Under the pieces are notes generated by a model. That model saw nothing but the letters and a program-made list of their open reading frames with translations, was not told the origin of the DNA and made no database searches. Shown here piece by piece: positions 43,836-55,910 of a DNA stretch of 64,000 nt. This stretch comes from Pyxicephalus adspersus. Taxonomy: Eukaryota; Chordata; Amphibia; Anura; Pyxicephalidae. The DNA lies in NCBI RefSeq assembly GCF_032062135.1, contig NC_092860.1, positions 129,674,860 through 129,738,859 on the forward strand, given 5' to 3'. A program made the position numbers and the translations under genes. Position 1 is the first letter of the stretch. Each line of letters begins with the position of its first letter.

Positions 43836-46629
43836 AGAATATCCACCTTATGTCAAGGAATGTTTGCCCAACTTTAGACAGCATGCACCCTACTTAAACC
43901 CTTATTACCTAATCTGAGCGTTCCAACATACAATTCTGCAAAGTGTGTCCTAAACAAATGTTACTTTGCTGCCAAAAGAACATTTACTTTTACTCTACTT
44001 GGACCAAAAGCAATATTCACTTCAGAACATTAGATCACCTAGAGCACCATTCATCACATTAGAGCACCATTCACACAACACCTAGAGATTTTTATATAGC
44101 CCTTAGCTTAATGCGAAATTTTTGATTAATTCATACAAAACAATTATACAGGCATGATAATAGTGTTAAATCTATTACTATGGAAATTGATTTTTCATAT
44201 ATACCTATAGATACTTTGCTTATTGACATCCTAGTAATTCATGCCAATAATGATTCATTTCAATTTATTTGCTGATGTTATATATTGAAATGTTTAACTG
44301 TTTGTACTAAAAAAAAATATTGTGGACATTTATAATGCATATTACCCAGTCAGTTATTATTCATAGTTGGGTAGTAATGACATGATGTGAAAATTTTTTA
44401 CTACATTAGTAATCTATTAGTGATAAAAAAAGAAACAAAAAAAGCAAAAAAAGGATCATCAGGTAACACCTACACCCTAATAGGTTTAGCAGTGAAGTGA
44501 CAATAATACTAACCACACTTACTTTTTAAATACTTTTTGTAGTACAAGCTCTTGCAGAATTTTATTAGGTGGACACCAGGGACACCATATTATTCTAATA
44601 TTTTGTATGTTTTACTCCAAAAGATGAAGGCAACTAGAATGTATTCATCTTTCTGTGTGAAGGGTTACAGTACCCCCACCATAGTGCAGGTCACTTTATC
44701 TGAACAAGTTATAATCTGTACTTCTTACATTTTTCTTAAAGAACCTACTAAATATGTGGATGAAATATTTTTTCTCCACCTGACATATTTTAAAAACGGG
44801 TTTCCAGCAGAGGTAATCATGATGCATTCAGTAAAGCATTTACTTTTGAGCCAGTGTTAAAATTTTTGTAGCTGCCATATGTGTCAACATATGTGACACA
44901 TTTTTTGTTTGTAGTACCGTTGCGTTTTTTTAATACTGCTTTTTTTTTCTTACCACACAGCCACCTATTTTTACAGGACGTTGTACTTTATTAAAGCAAT
45001 CATAGCGTATACTATTGGCTGTGTATTTAAAATTGCTAGTGTTACATTTTTCCTGTTTCTGTGTTCCTTTTACAACATCTAACACAAACATAAAAAATAG
45101 AAATACATTAAATACATTGCACAATATGTCAAGCAATAATCAGTATTAATTCCCAAATCACCCCATTCATACATAGTACGCATTGGATACTATAATTAAA
45201 ATTGTTTTTGGTGCAAAAAACATTGAGCATTTACTCCATGTGTGATTTGTTGGGCAGCTGCCCATCCTCGAGTGTCCTTTTAGAGCATTTAGTATGAGAG
45301 ATTGTATTGCTACTAAAGAGCCAAGCTGAATAACCTTTGCAAGTGTTAAGAAGTTGACATTCTTTGAATTAATAGGCCTGGGTAAGCAGCAATTTTGCTA
45401 TCACATACAGAATAAATAAACCAACACTTTCGTCACAGTTTATCAACACCATTAGTAGCTGAAAGAAAACAAAACCTTTAGCTGTTTTGCTACCATACTA
45501 CTGCCAGCTCACCATCCTTCTGTCCCATTAGAAAAGTGACTTTACCACCTATTTGTACAGCCTTCATTTTGTACCTTTTCCCAAGCATGATCCTACTGAA
45601 AGAATACTGAATTATGGGAAAAAGACAAGGAAGCATTCGGATTTTATGCATACTGGATCATTTGACAAATCGTGAAAACACCAGTCAGTAAAATTGTATC
45701 AGCAAAGCAAGTCAAAAGTCAGACATAGTGCAACTCTGGCAACAAGTATGCAATAAAAAACACTGAGCACAACAGTTTAACTATGGGATATTTTTTTGTT
45801 CCAGAAAAAGTAATGTAACAGCTTGTTAAGCTGTACATATTAATTAGATGTGATGGTCCTACGTACTGTATTAGTACATTACACTCCTTGCTTTCAATTT
45901 CATCTCTCCCAGGATAGCCCAGTATGACAGGCCAATGCTCAGCTTCTCTTGCAGTGTTACCATGATTGGGATACTCAATGCAAATCTGCACAGCATGCTT
46001 TTATGTCCCAGTATTACACAGCACCAGATGAAATAGATACTATGCCTATCAAGAATAATACATCACCCAACATGCTACTGATGGACTTCTTTATTTATAG
46101 TCGGTCTAATCAGACTGTACAAGTTCTCCCTTGTCTTATGTTCATATAGTTATAAGGAGTTTTGGGTTAACCTCCTAACATGGGTTTGCAGGAAATCCCT
46201 TGGAATATATAAGTTTAATATACGTTTTATGGGTTTAATATATCAGTACTTATTTAATTGAAAAATATATTTATTTTAATGTATGGTCAAAGTGTGGAAA
46301 TTCGATCCCAAAAATCTACTAGTCTCCTTTTAATTTAAATATAAGGTGTACAAATATCAGGAAACTGCCGGTTTGCTGATAATATTATGCAGAAAACATA
46401 TAATGCAGTACAAAACCTTTCCTAAATCCAAGAGCTAAAAATGTGATGTAATGGGTAACACAGACCCTCCCCCCCTTTATCAACAAGTGTAAATAGGAAA
46501 GCTAAATAGGCCATTATATCGGGAAGGATTGAATTTGTCATGTAGAGCTGAGAATTCTCTGCAGGGAGATAGGCTGCTTTTGGCATTTGTATACGTAATT
46601 CATGGCAGTGGCCATCTTTCTATACTATT
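43836..46629. other. AT-rich non-coding stretch, nothing recognised
   Basis: About 2.8 kb. The longest frames (102 residues at 44552-44860, 90 at 45719-45991) show no recognised domain. No transposon ends seen. Confidence 0.6.
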
Positions 46630-46637
46630 TGTTAGAC

Positions 46638-46896
46638 CAGCCTTTCTCAACCTTTTTAACATAGGGGAACCCTTGAAATAACTCTTGTAGTCAAAGAACT
46701 CCTGCCATATTTACTATATCTGCAGGTCACAGTATATTAGCATGATGGTGAGTGGGAAGAACATTGTCCTCATAGCCAAAAAGATTATCGGCACCTGGAA
46801 GGCAGAAAATGTTTATGGCTCAAGGAGCCCTAGATCAACCCTTATCAACCTCTAGAGGAATCCTAGTGGTCCACAGAACACTGGTTGAGAACGCTG
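46638..46896. mobile_element. hAT-like MITE
   Basis: The left end is CAGCCTTTCTCAACCTTTTT and the right end GTGGTCCACAGAACACTGGT then TGAGAACGCTG. Read inward the right is CAGCGTTCTCAACC, an inverted repeat of the left with one indel. TTAGAC flanks both sides immediately (46632-46637 and 46897-46902), a 6-bp visible duplication, possibly 8. The AACC-type ends with CAG starts are the classic hAT signature. 259 bp, non-coding. Confidence 0.82.
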
Positions 46897-46902
46897 TTAG
46901 AC

Positions 46903-48293
46903 AAAGCTTATTAGACTTACAAATGGTAAGAAATGAAAAACAAGATCCATTCCCATAGACTTCTGTGGGGTTTATTGCAATGTTCCTGAACTTTCAGAAA
47001 GATTTGCAAAACTACTTTAAACCAAACCCATGTAGATGATAACCCTATGTACATAATAACTAACTATAGACAATTTATTTTTTTATTTGAATTAGTTTAT
47101 TAAAATGGTATTGCTTGTTAAAACAAATATTTGGTGCATGTTTATCAAAGGTTATGGAATGATATATAACATATAATTTTCAACATAATTATTTTCCTAA
47201 TAATAAATATATTATGTATAAATATATGTAATATAAATATGTATAAAGTAAATATATGCTTGGTTTGTACTGGTAGGTTCACTTATTATACTGAAAAATA
47301 AGTTCTTTAGGGATGCACATGCTGTTTTCCTATAATTTTCAAAACTTTTGCCTGTGCAGGTGTTGCTGGTTCAATATGAGCAGCTTTTTGATAAGAGCTT
47401 AGATTGAACATTTTTATTATGTATGTCGTGAACTTTCATGTCTAACATCAAAATAATGTGGTCTACATCAAGACTTTTACATGCCAATCATTATGAATAG
47501 TACAATTTTCATCCAAATTGTTGCACATTATAGTAATTTGCCTGAATTTCTTATCGTTTTAAAAGCAAAGATGTCTTTACAAATAGTCAAGTGTAGAACA
47601 AAAGCCCAAAAGATTATGACCGCTGGCTAAATTGCTGTCTTTAAAGAATGCTATTGTCTTCTTTTCTAAGACTTTTCCCCTACCTTCCTGTTAACAAAAT
47701 AAAACAGATGTTTCTGAATGTGTTTCAGATACAAGGACTGAAATAATTTTTCACAGCAATAATCTGACAGGCAGAAACCCCATAGTTATTTATATATCAG
47801 TGAATGTATGAACCAAGTGTATATGATATAGTGGAAGCTGGATCATAGATAAACTTCTCTGGGACCTAAAAAAAACTAATCCAGGGATCTATATAACTTT
47901 GAATAATTTTTTATACTATCTAACACACAAATGCCTTATGAAACTGTGTGTCTTGAAATAAACGCAAATGAACTAGTACCCTTGGTATGCAGAAAAAGGA
48001 GACCAACATAATAACCCAGCAAAGACATATCCATAACCATAATCTCTGCATCTCATCATCATTTTAACATATTTTATATATAGAAAATGTACATTGTTTA
48101 TTACCAAAAACTAATATATACAAACCAGACATATAATTGCCTAGTGGCTATCCCTGCAAAGCACTTGCATGTATACAGAACACTAAAACAGTACCAATGA
48201 GATGTGACCAACCACTCCTAGGGCCTACAAATAGGCATGTGCATGCTAATTTTTGTTAGTTTGCAAATGTTTGTTGGATGTTGACTTTTCAAG
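46903..48293. other. AT-rich non-coding stretch, nothing recognised
   Basis: No supported feature. Confidence 0.6.
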
Positions 48294-48662
48294 GTAAAAT
48301 GGAATTAAACTAAAAAAAATAATTTTCCATCCGCAGGTGCCTCGATACCTCTGGAGCTTCTCTGAATTGGGTCCTACATCGTCCTGCAAGCCGCCATCGT
48401 AACATGGCTAACAGGCTAACATAGTCTGCTGTAAATGGGGGGGGGAGAAAAGAGTGCCAATCTCACTGTGCCAATGTCACTGTGACATTTTTTCCTCATT
48501 GAAGAAAAGAGAGCAAGTCTAAGTATCCTAGGAGGCTCTGCTGTGCCATTCTATCACTGCAGCAATAAAGAGCTTCACAGCAAAACCATCCGATCGCCGC
48601 TGGAGCGCGGGGCAAAGGTAAGGGGGGCTCTTAAATTAATTTTAGTGATAGATCTGCTTTAA
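48294..48662. mobile_element. Kolobok-like MITE with a module shared with piggyBac-like MITE
   Basis: The left end GTAAAATGGAATTAAACT is a decayed form of TTAA|AGTGGAACTAAAC. The right end is ATAGATCTGCT|TTAA (48659-48662), which on the minus strand begins TTAA|AGCAGATCTA. The interior from 48577 to 48641 (GCTTCACAGC...GCTCTTAAA), containing CCGATCGCCGCTGGAGCGCG and AAG|GTAAGG, is an inverted, about 95 percent identical match to 43127-43190. Non-coding. Confidence 0.6.
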
Positions 48663-50543
48663 TTGCAAACCTCCGAATACAGTATTGTCACCAAAATTGG
48701 ATCGTTAGAAGGATCTGTAGGAACATGTCCCAAAAAATATAATTGCATATGTATTTAGCTCATTAGCATCGCAATAGGTTTTTGTCCCAAGTCAATCAGC
48801 AAAATTCATGAAATTGTGACACGATCAACTCTGAAAAACATATTGTATATTATGGGGTTATGTGCTGGCTACAGCTGGAAGAGAATATTTGTAACAAGTT
48901 ATTACACGAATCTTTCACATATCATGCTTGTATTTTATCTGTAGGACCCTGAATGCTGCATGTAGCATCTGAAAAACACAATGATACTCCAACTGGAAGA
49001 AAATTGACCTTCTTTTCTGTTAACTTTTTTTCTGCTGCTTCAAAGTGTTTAAAATACTTGCATTGTGCACAAGCAAAAACCACTGGTGTGAACATGACCT
49101 TAAAGACTTACTAAAGATATAAAATTGTACAGAAAATAAGACAGAGGAAGTAGAGGCTAACTCGGGTTAAAAATACTTGGTTTTATAGTTCAGCAGGCAC
49201 AATATTAAAACTGTACTGAGTCTGGAGTGTTTCAGATGGATTGTTAGGGTCAAACACTCTACTCCTCTGACAAGGAAGACAAAGACAAAAAAGTGTCTCT
49301 AAGCACATGGCTGAATAAAATGGATCGGATGAACTGCATGGGAGGTTGAAAAGGGTACTAAGGCTGGGTGTGATACAGTCCCAGGGGTGGTTCAAGCATC
49401 AGGCCTGCAAAACGAGCTGACAGACACTGGAGTGTTGTCAGGGCTAGATTTATCACAAGGCCAACCTAAGCCATGGCCTAGGGTGCTGTGTTAATGAGGT
49501 ACGGAATTTCTTAGGAAGTAGCCATTTCAGAGTTATCGGGGTTCAAAGGTTAGCCTATAACTGACAGGAAACATTGTATGGTACTTGTAGCTTCTGCTTT
49601 TTGGTTCAGAAATTGTGAGCAGGTAGCAAATTCTGACAGGCCAGTACTTGTATGACAGCTTTAGTTCTGTATTTTTTATGCTGGCATGTGAGAGACGTGG
49701 CACGTGGGGCCCAAGCTCCAAAACTAGGGGAGTAAAAGTATATAAATATTGGACTAAGTGTTGTGTAAGGCACACAGAGATGCATGCTGAATGAGGGGAG
49801 CAATTATGTATGAACCCCAACATAGGGCAAGAGGGTTTAAAAATGCTAAGGGTTCCAAGGAGGTTTTCAGGGAAAAGAAGCTGGGTAAGTGGGCCTAGTG
49901 TTGGCACTGTCACATGTAAGGATATCCTCCATAATCCAGAAGTAATCAAAACATACTCCTATATCTTGGTGTTTTGTTATTACCACTGATGGGCTGTTAC
50001 TTTGAAATGTCATGTATTGCAAATTTTGTTTTCTTGGTATAAATACAAGCCAAGCTCGATTATTGATTGCCAGCTCACAGTTTTGACTGTTTTTGCTCAT
50101 ATCCTGTTCTCTCTTAAATTTATCTGTACATTATTCTGTTGGAATTACATAAAATCCAAATAAAAAGGACAAGCCAGGAGTTGATATCAACTTGATTAGA
50201 CCTAATATTATAATATGTATGGTTCTGTTGGTTAAACACAACTGTGATTTGCCCATGTAGGGCATACGCTCATGTAAACTGTAATTAGCCCTGTGTAAGC
50301 TGTTAGTCATTGGGGTTTAAAAGTTCTGATTGGAGGAGTGATTCACTTACACATGTAATTAAAAACATGCTTCTCTATATTTTTTGCAGGAATAACATAT
50401 ATATGCTGCTAGGAGAGATTAAAGCAAGCCTACTGCTTTGTCCTAAGTTTCAAAACAGAGGTTTTGCTTTAAGGGTTTAGAAGATGACCTGGGAACATAC
50501 ATAGGAGTTTTAAATAGTTAAAATTGGGATCTTTGATTTGGTC
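48663..50543. other. Non-coding stretch with one long unexplained frame
   Basis: A 138-codon minus-strand frame runs 49949-49533 and an overlapping one 50100-49867. They show no domain, signal peptide or family motif that I recognise and the flanking sequence gives no promoter or splice context, so I do not call a gene. At about 49440-49490 the motif TAGATTTATCACAAGGC and GGCCTAGGGTGCTG resembles a dispersed repeat. Confidence 0.45.
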
Positions 50544-50551
50544 TTATAGAT

Positions 50552-52008
50552 CAGTTTTTCGACCTGTTTTGAGCCACAGGATATTTTTTACAGGAAAAAA
50601 ATCCTGTGGCACACCACAAACCAAAAATGTTACAAAATGACACTTTAGCTTAATACAGTATGTATAACAATAACATAGTTTCTCAGTTTATTTATACTCA
50701 CTCAGTGCAGATTAAAGTTCACTTAAAATATTAAAAACAAATGCACATGTGCAAAACCCTGGCTCAATTAGTTTCATGTGTTATTAGCCAATTCACTCCA
50801 CTAGCTGTGCATAAGTGTAACACAAGGCTTTAGAGAAACAAACCTGGAGACTCCACATTTAATTCAACTAAATTAAACCTGCTACATCCCAAAATAAACT
50901 AATAATTGAAAAAGAAAACATGGGGGAATTTAAATGCAGATTATATATATATTTATACACACACATATGACTATGTTGCCGAGTAACTAACAGTTGTAAA
51001 CTTCAACAATACCAGTAACATTAAAAATTCTTTAATATAACAAAAACATACAAATACAACACAACATGCAAACCACATATGGATGAATTATCCTCATGAA
51101 TTATATGGAGGATAATTCATACATATGTGGTTTGCATGTTTTGTTGTGTTATCGTTTGTTTTAAATTTTTATATTAAATATTTTAATATTAAATAATTTT
51201 TATATTAAATAATTTTAATGTTACTGGTATTGTTGAATTTTACAACTGTTAGTTACTTGGCAACATACTCATATGTATAAATATATTAGTTTTATATATA
51301 TATATTTATACTGCCTTTAAAGTCCCTCACCTTTTCTTTTTCAATTATTTGTAACACAGGACTGCTATGCTTTAAATTAATAAAGTGCAACACATTTTTT
51401 GCAAACTGTCATATTTTAGTAGGTATATTTTTGCACTCTTCATTCTTGTCTGTTAATAGAATGTAAATCTCTATTCCATTTAGGTATATTCTGGAATGGT
51501 GCATGGTTTCTTCAGTACCCAGTAACATGTTATACCGAAATATTGATCTGAGTAAAAATGGTAGAAAAAAAATGAGGCAGCTTTAAAGCCTTTGTCAAAT
51601 GTTTGCAAAGTGTCATGTAGCAGCCACTCCACAAAAAGGGAGTATATATTTTAACAACCACTTAGAAATTAGGATACTGAAAACAGGGAAAGAAAAAAGT
51701 ATATGCCTTCAATTTATAGGACTATACACAAAAAGAAGTTCTAGCTAAGGTGCAATATGACTCACCTAACGAGAAAGAGATCAGCCTCTGTGTTCCTTTG
51801 TCACACTAAGGGTCCTGTGCTACCACAAGCCAGGAATTATTGCAACCCTTGCTGACATGGGTGGGCGGAGCCAGAACTGAGCCAGGGCTCCACGATCGCC
51901 TCGCCTAGCCATGGCGATCCACCCCTGACTTGGATAATTTCCCATGGTACCCCTGAAGACCTATCTTGGCACAATAGTGTGCTTTGGCACAGTGGTTGAA
52001 AATCACTG
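50552..52008. mobile_element. hAT element, non-coding, with perfect 8-bp TSD
   Basis: TTATAGAT occurs at 50544-50551 and 52009-52016, a perfect 8-bp duplication. The left end CAGTTTTTCGACC and the right end read inward, CAGTGATTTTCAACC, are inverted repeats with a 2-bp indel. Next to the left end CCACAGGAT (50574-50582) faces ATCCTGTGG (50601-50609) in a small hairpin. Both halves carry GGCACA-type blocks. It is 1457 bp long but shows no transposase remains; much of the middle is an unrelated 340-bp palindrome (50950-51290). Confidence 0.88.
50950..51290. mobile_element. Long palindromic foldback element nested in the hAT
   Basis: The left arm (50950-51095) and right arm (51105-51290) are complementary for about 150 bp, for example GCCGAGTAACTAACAGTTGT facing ACAACTGTTAGTTACTTGGC and ATGCAAACCACATATG facing CATATGTGGTTTGCAT. 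The centre folds again (GATGAATTATCCTC facing GAGGATAATTCAT). The right arm is longer because an ATATTAAATA-type unit has expanded (51165-51215). Near-identical TATATATATTTATA tracts (50941-50957 and 51292-51310) flank it and may be a target duplication. Confidence 0.8.
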
Positions 52009-52016
52009 TTATAGAT

Positions 52017-54032
52017 CAAAGGCTTGGGGAAAACAAATACAGAATACAGAATAGAGATTTTATAAGCAATTGATTTACCATAAACACTAATGATAAGTCC
52101 CGTCTGCTAGAAAACATTCATTGGGAGAAAAAAAAGTTAGCTATTTTAAATCAAAATAGCTTTAGCTAAACAGGATATAAAATAGTTACAATTCAGTGCA
52201 GTAAATCCAAAAAGTGCTGATTTAGTTACTAATAAATTTACTTCAAATCTCTCCGCATGTCAGAAGCAACTGCCATAGGTTGTCCATATGCTAATCACTC
52301 TTTGAAGTATGTTGCCATGTATTATACTAAAACAACAAAAATACCCACTTGCTTTACAACTAATGCTTATTGTGGCAACCTAATTCACGTACTTTAGATT
52401 TACAAAGCAACTGGATAGGATCTGATTTACCTCTGAACTGGTGTGCTGCCAACACATTATAAGTAAAGTGACTTACCATATCAAAATACTTTCCATGTTC
52501 TTTTCATTCTTGTAAATCTCAGCTTTTCCAGAAAGAAGTTTATGTAAGAAGGGAAATCCATTTTACTGTAAAACTGTGTAAAGATGCTGCTTATTTTTCT
52601 TTTATTTATTGCCTGAATTTATAAAGTTGCATTTATATGATGTCTGCTGTTTTGAAATTCCAAGGTTTTATAACAAAAGGCTTAATAGGTTTTTGCCAGG
52701 GGACATCTATTGCACTGAGGATTTACATTACATTTCACAGGCACCCATTCTCCACCTACGTTCCTTTCTTGTTAGCACTCTGCTTTTATGACTATAATGT
52801 TGTCTACATGTCTGACTCTATTAGGACAGTCCTCTGGTCAATAAAAACAGTCTGTCTGCAATTACTGATGAAAAACAGAAATTACTGTGTGGCTAATCAC
52901 TGAATTGCCTATTTAAATTTTGGTCCTTTTTATTGTAAACACAAGCTGTGACCCTGATGCCCACCAACCATGTACTTTGTATCCTAATTGAGTATATTTA
53001 TGATCCATATAGCCTACCTAATGGTTGGCCAGTGGTTCACATGATATATAGTGGACAGTTGTGTTTTTTATGTTTATTGATTTTGTTGAAAGGATAGTTA
53101 CGAACAATCTGTACAGGACATACTTCATAAACAGTGTTGTCATGTACAATAAACCAAAAGAAATTAGAGCAGGTAGCATTACAATGATAATGAATAAACA
53201 TTATTACTTCATAAAAGTACTGAACCAAATACAACTTATCATGTCTGGGGAGGAATATATGTACCCCTATAAGAGCACTGCATTTGAACCTTGGGTGGTC
53301 TCAAGGTCCTAAGGTCATCACGCCAACAGGGTAGGAAAAATTAAAAAAAAAAATAAAAATAGAGCGGGGGGTTGGAGGAGGTGAAGGCCAGTTGTATTTT
53401 ATTTATAGTGTTTGAGAGAATGACTATGAAAGTTGGTTATACAATGTCCACAGTCATATCTTTTGTGTTTATCTTTTATTTGTTATTTATATTGTGATTG
53501 ATTGGTAGTGGGCATGAACAATGCCATGTAAAACACTTCTGAACCAAAAACACCATTGTTTTTATAGTTATGGGTTACAGGTAACTAAATTAAATTTGGG
53601 TATTAGTTAACTTTACAGAGAATCTTCTGACAAGCTCTACACTTCTCTGGCCAGCTCTATGCTAGTCACTAACTGTTATAATAATACAGAATCATTTTTG
53701 GCCCAAGGACTGCATAGTACATCAACTACATCAAATCATAAAATCTAATTACACACCTAGTCAGTGTACACTTTATCATTTCAAATGTTAGTCTAAATAG
53801 CACTAAGCTCATCAAACATTTTAAAGAAACCACACCTATCAGAATATCAGTGTGGTTTGACTTGTAGTGGAATATAAAAGCCGAAACCTCTAGGTGTCTG
53901 GATAATATTTCAAACTGCTGGAAAATCTGATAATGACTTCATGCATCTTAGAATACCCCAAGCCCAGCTGCACTGGTCCCACAGGTGTTTACTATTAGAC
54001 ACACTGTAAAGTCTCTTTACCTAACAAAACGT
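52017..54032. other. AT-rich non-coding stretch, nothing recognised
   Basis: Two overlapping frames (52609-52903) and others have no motif. An A-run followed by GGGGGG near 53340-53375 is low complexity. ATATAAAAGCC at 53873 resembles a TATA box but nothing supports a promoter. Confidence 0.55.
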
Positions 54033-54035
54033 ATG

Positions 54036-54405
54036 TTAAAGTGGAAGTAAACCAAAATTGGGTCCTGCACTGTCTTGGAATTCTTCTTCATGCTGGTACT
54101 GAGGAAGCGCCGCCATCTTTGGTCTTCTTCTTTCTTATTCTGGCTATGTCACCCAATTTTGGACTGCTCAGTTGGGAGATCAGGTGATGTAGTCCACAGT
54201 GAAGAGGAAAAAAGAGAGCCAAATGAAAATGCACCGAGCATTAACAGATGCAGCAGCCAAGAGCCTCCTGGGATGCATGGCTTGGATATCCCGGGAGGCT
54301 CTGTGTTCCCATTCAAGTTTAAATTTTTTTTTTTTTTTACTTAAAATAAAAAGGGTTGTCTACTCATTTATGTAAAGAAAAACTTTGATTTTAGGTCCCC
54401 TTTAA
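54036..54405. mobile_element. Kolobok-like MITE abutting a piggyBac-like MITE
   Basis: The left is TTAA|AGTGGAAGTAAACCAAAAT (54036-54039). The right, on the minus strand, is TTAA|AGGGGACCTAAAATC, whose TTAA (54402-54405) is also the left TTAA of the piggyBac-like copy that follows. The interior is GC-richer and includes AGCCTCCTGGGATGCATGG facing CCGGGAGGCT, so part can fold. The 89-residue frame is chance. Confidence 0.75.
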
Positions 54406-54930
54406 CCTCCTGGGTGGTAACCCCAAGTCACACTCGGGGTAGGTAAACCAATGGGAAAAAATAGTAAATCGAGTTTTACCTGATCCGGCATCCCGCGTCA
54501 TCTTTCGCATCTTCCCTCTTCCTTTTGCCCCTTTTTTCTTCTTCCTCTGGCGTCTTCTGCACCCGATGAGTCACCGGGGAGTTCCTGGTGACGTCGGTGC
54601 ATGCGTACGTTGCCGGCGGGGCGAGTAATTCAAATTCCATTTGTATTGCATTCAATAAAAAATAACTGTATTGAATGCAATACAGTGAATTTATATTTGT
54701 AAAAGCAGTACATTGTCTTGCATGAACATTTATTTTACAGTATAATATAATAGTATCAGTATATTATTTATTTACATTATTTAATTTTCTTTTTATTTAT
54801 TTAATTTATTATTTTGACATAATTTTGTGTTTCCAACATTTTTTACGCATACTAATATTATACTGTAAAATACAATGTACCGCTTTTGGACATATAAATC
54901 CAGACAGAAATGAACCGCTCAGGAGGTTAA
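54402..54930 (-). mobile_element. piggyBac-like MITE, well preserved
   Basis: Both TTAA sites are intact (54402-54405 and 54927-54930). The left terminus is CCTCCTGGGTGGTAACCCC and the right read inward is CCTCCTGAGCGGTTCATTTC. Subterminal CCCCAAGTCACACTCGGGG folds back. The CpG-rich block holds AP-1-like TGAGTCA (54567-54573) and CRE-like TGACGTCG (54589-54596), then GCGAGTAATTCAAATT and the palindrome TTGTATTGCATTCAATA (54640 onward) facing TATTGAATGCAATAC. On the minus strand a donor-like CAG|GTAAAA (near 54476-54482) follows the purine-rich run. It is the clearest example of the family's layout; no transposase coding. Confidence 0.88.
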
Positions 54931-55840
54931 TGTTACAAAATGAATATTAGTTAAAATGTAAAAAACTTTTTAGATTTATTCATGTGTGGGAAATAAATAG
55001 ATCAGAACCTCAAAGTGAAACAAGTTATTCAAAGTAAAAAAGGTTCACATTGTTTACTAACACTTTGCATAAGTGAACATAGACTTTGTTTACTGAACAC
55101 ACCCTACTGCTTTAGTAAATGAACCCAACTGTCTCTGATTTAAACCTCTTTCCAATAGAAGGAAAGTGAAAAGAATTTCTGGTTGCTGCTTTGGCTTATT
55201 CTTTTGTAAATTTCACTTTGAGCTATTAAGTTCTGTAAAATCTGTTTTTTTACAAAAAAGACATAACAAGAAAGATTGGAAAATCTAATGTCATCTATCA
55301 TTATTTTGGTTATGCTCACAACCCCAGGCTTATTTTATCCATATTTGTTAGCATTCTGATGAGAGGTTGTAAAAAGTTTTTTTTTCTATCCCACATCCTG
55401 TATCTTCTCCCTACCATTTTTACTTCTCTACTAGGCTTGGTTGAAAGTATGGCAATTACTATAGCCATTAGGACTTTTTTGAGCCTCCTGTTTTACTAAA
55501 CACAAAGCTTATAGTTCTACATTGGAAAAAAACTGCCCCATCCACTCTGGCAGTCTGGAAGGCTTTCATTTACTCTCGTTTACTCTTTCATTTATATAAA
55601 TTCTAATAGGGGAGAGTTTTCCAAATTTGATGGAGTCCACAGTCCATGAACAATGTGCCCCCCTGAGTTTCCATATGATTTAATCATTAGCCTTATTGAT
55701 GTTTAGGCTTTTTCTGTTCCTTCTATTTCTTCCTAATATGAGCTTTACCAGTGTATTAGATATTTGATGTTTTCAGTCAGTCTTCCATTTTTCTCTAAAC
55801 TTTAATTTCCTTGATGGGTCATTGGGAGTACTGATAGTGA
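54931..55840. other. AT-rich non-coding stretch, nothing recognised
   Basis: No supported feature. Confidence 0.55.

Positions 55841-55910
<70 letters not shown>
55841..55910. repeat. (ATT)n joined to (AAT)n, a palindromic microsatellite
   Basis: About 11 ATT units switch at roughly 55875 to about 10 AAT units, giving a perfect self-complementary hairpin. The overlapping minus-strand frame (poly-Ile then poly-Asn) is a by-product. Confidence 0.95.

Noticed and set aside
53860..53900. TATA-like promoter AATATAAAAGCC
   Set aside because: No downstream exon, no conserved initiator and such strings are expected by chance in this AT-rich DNA.
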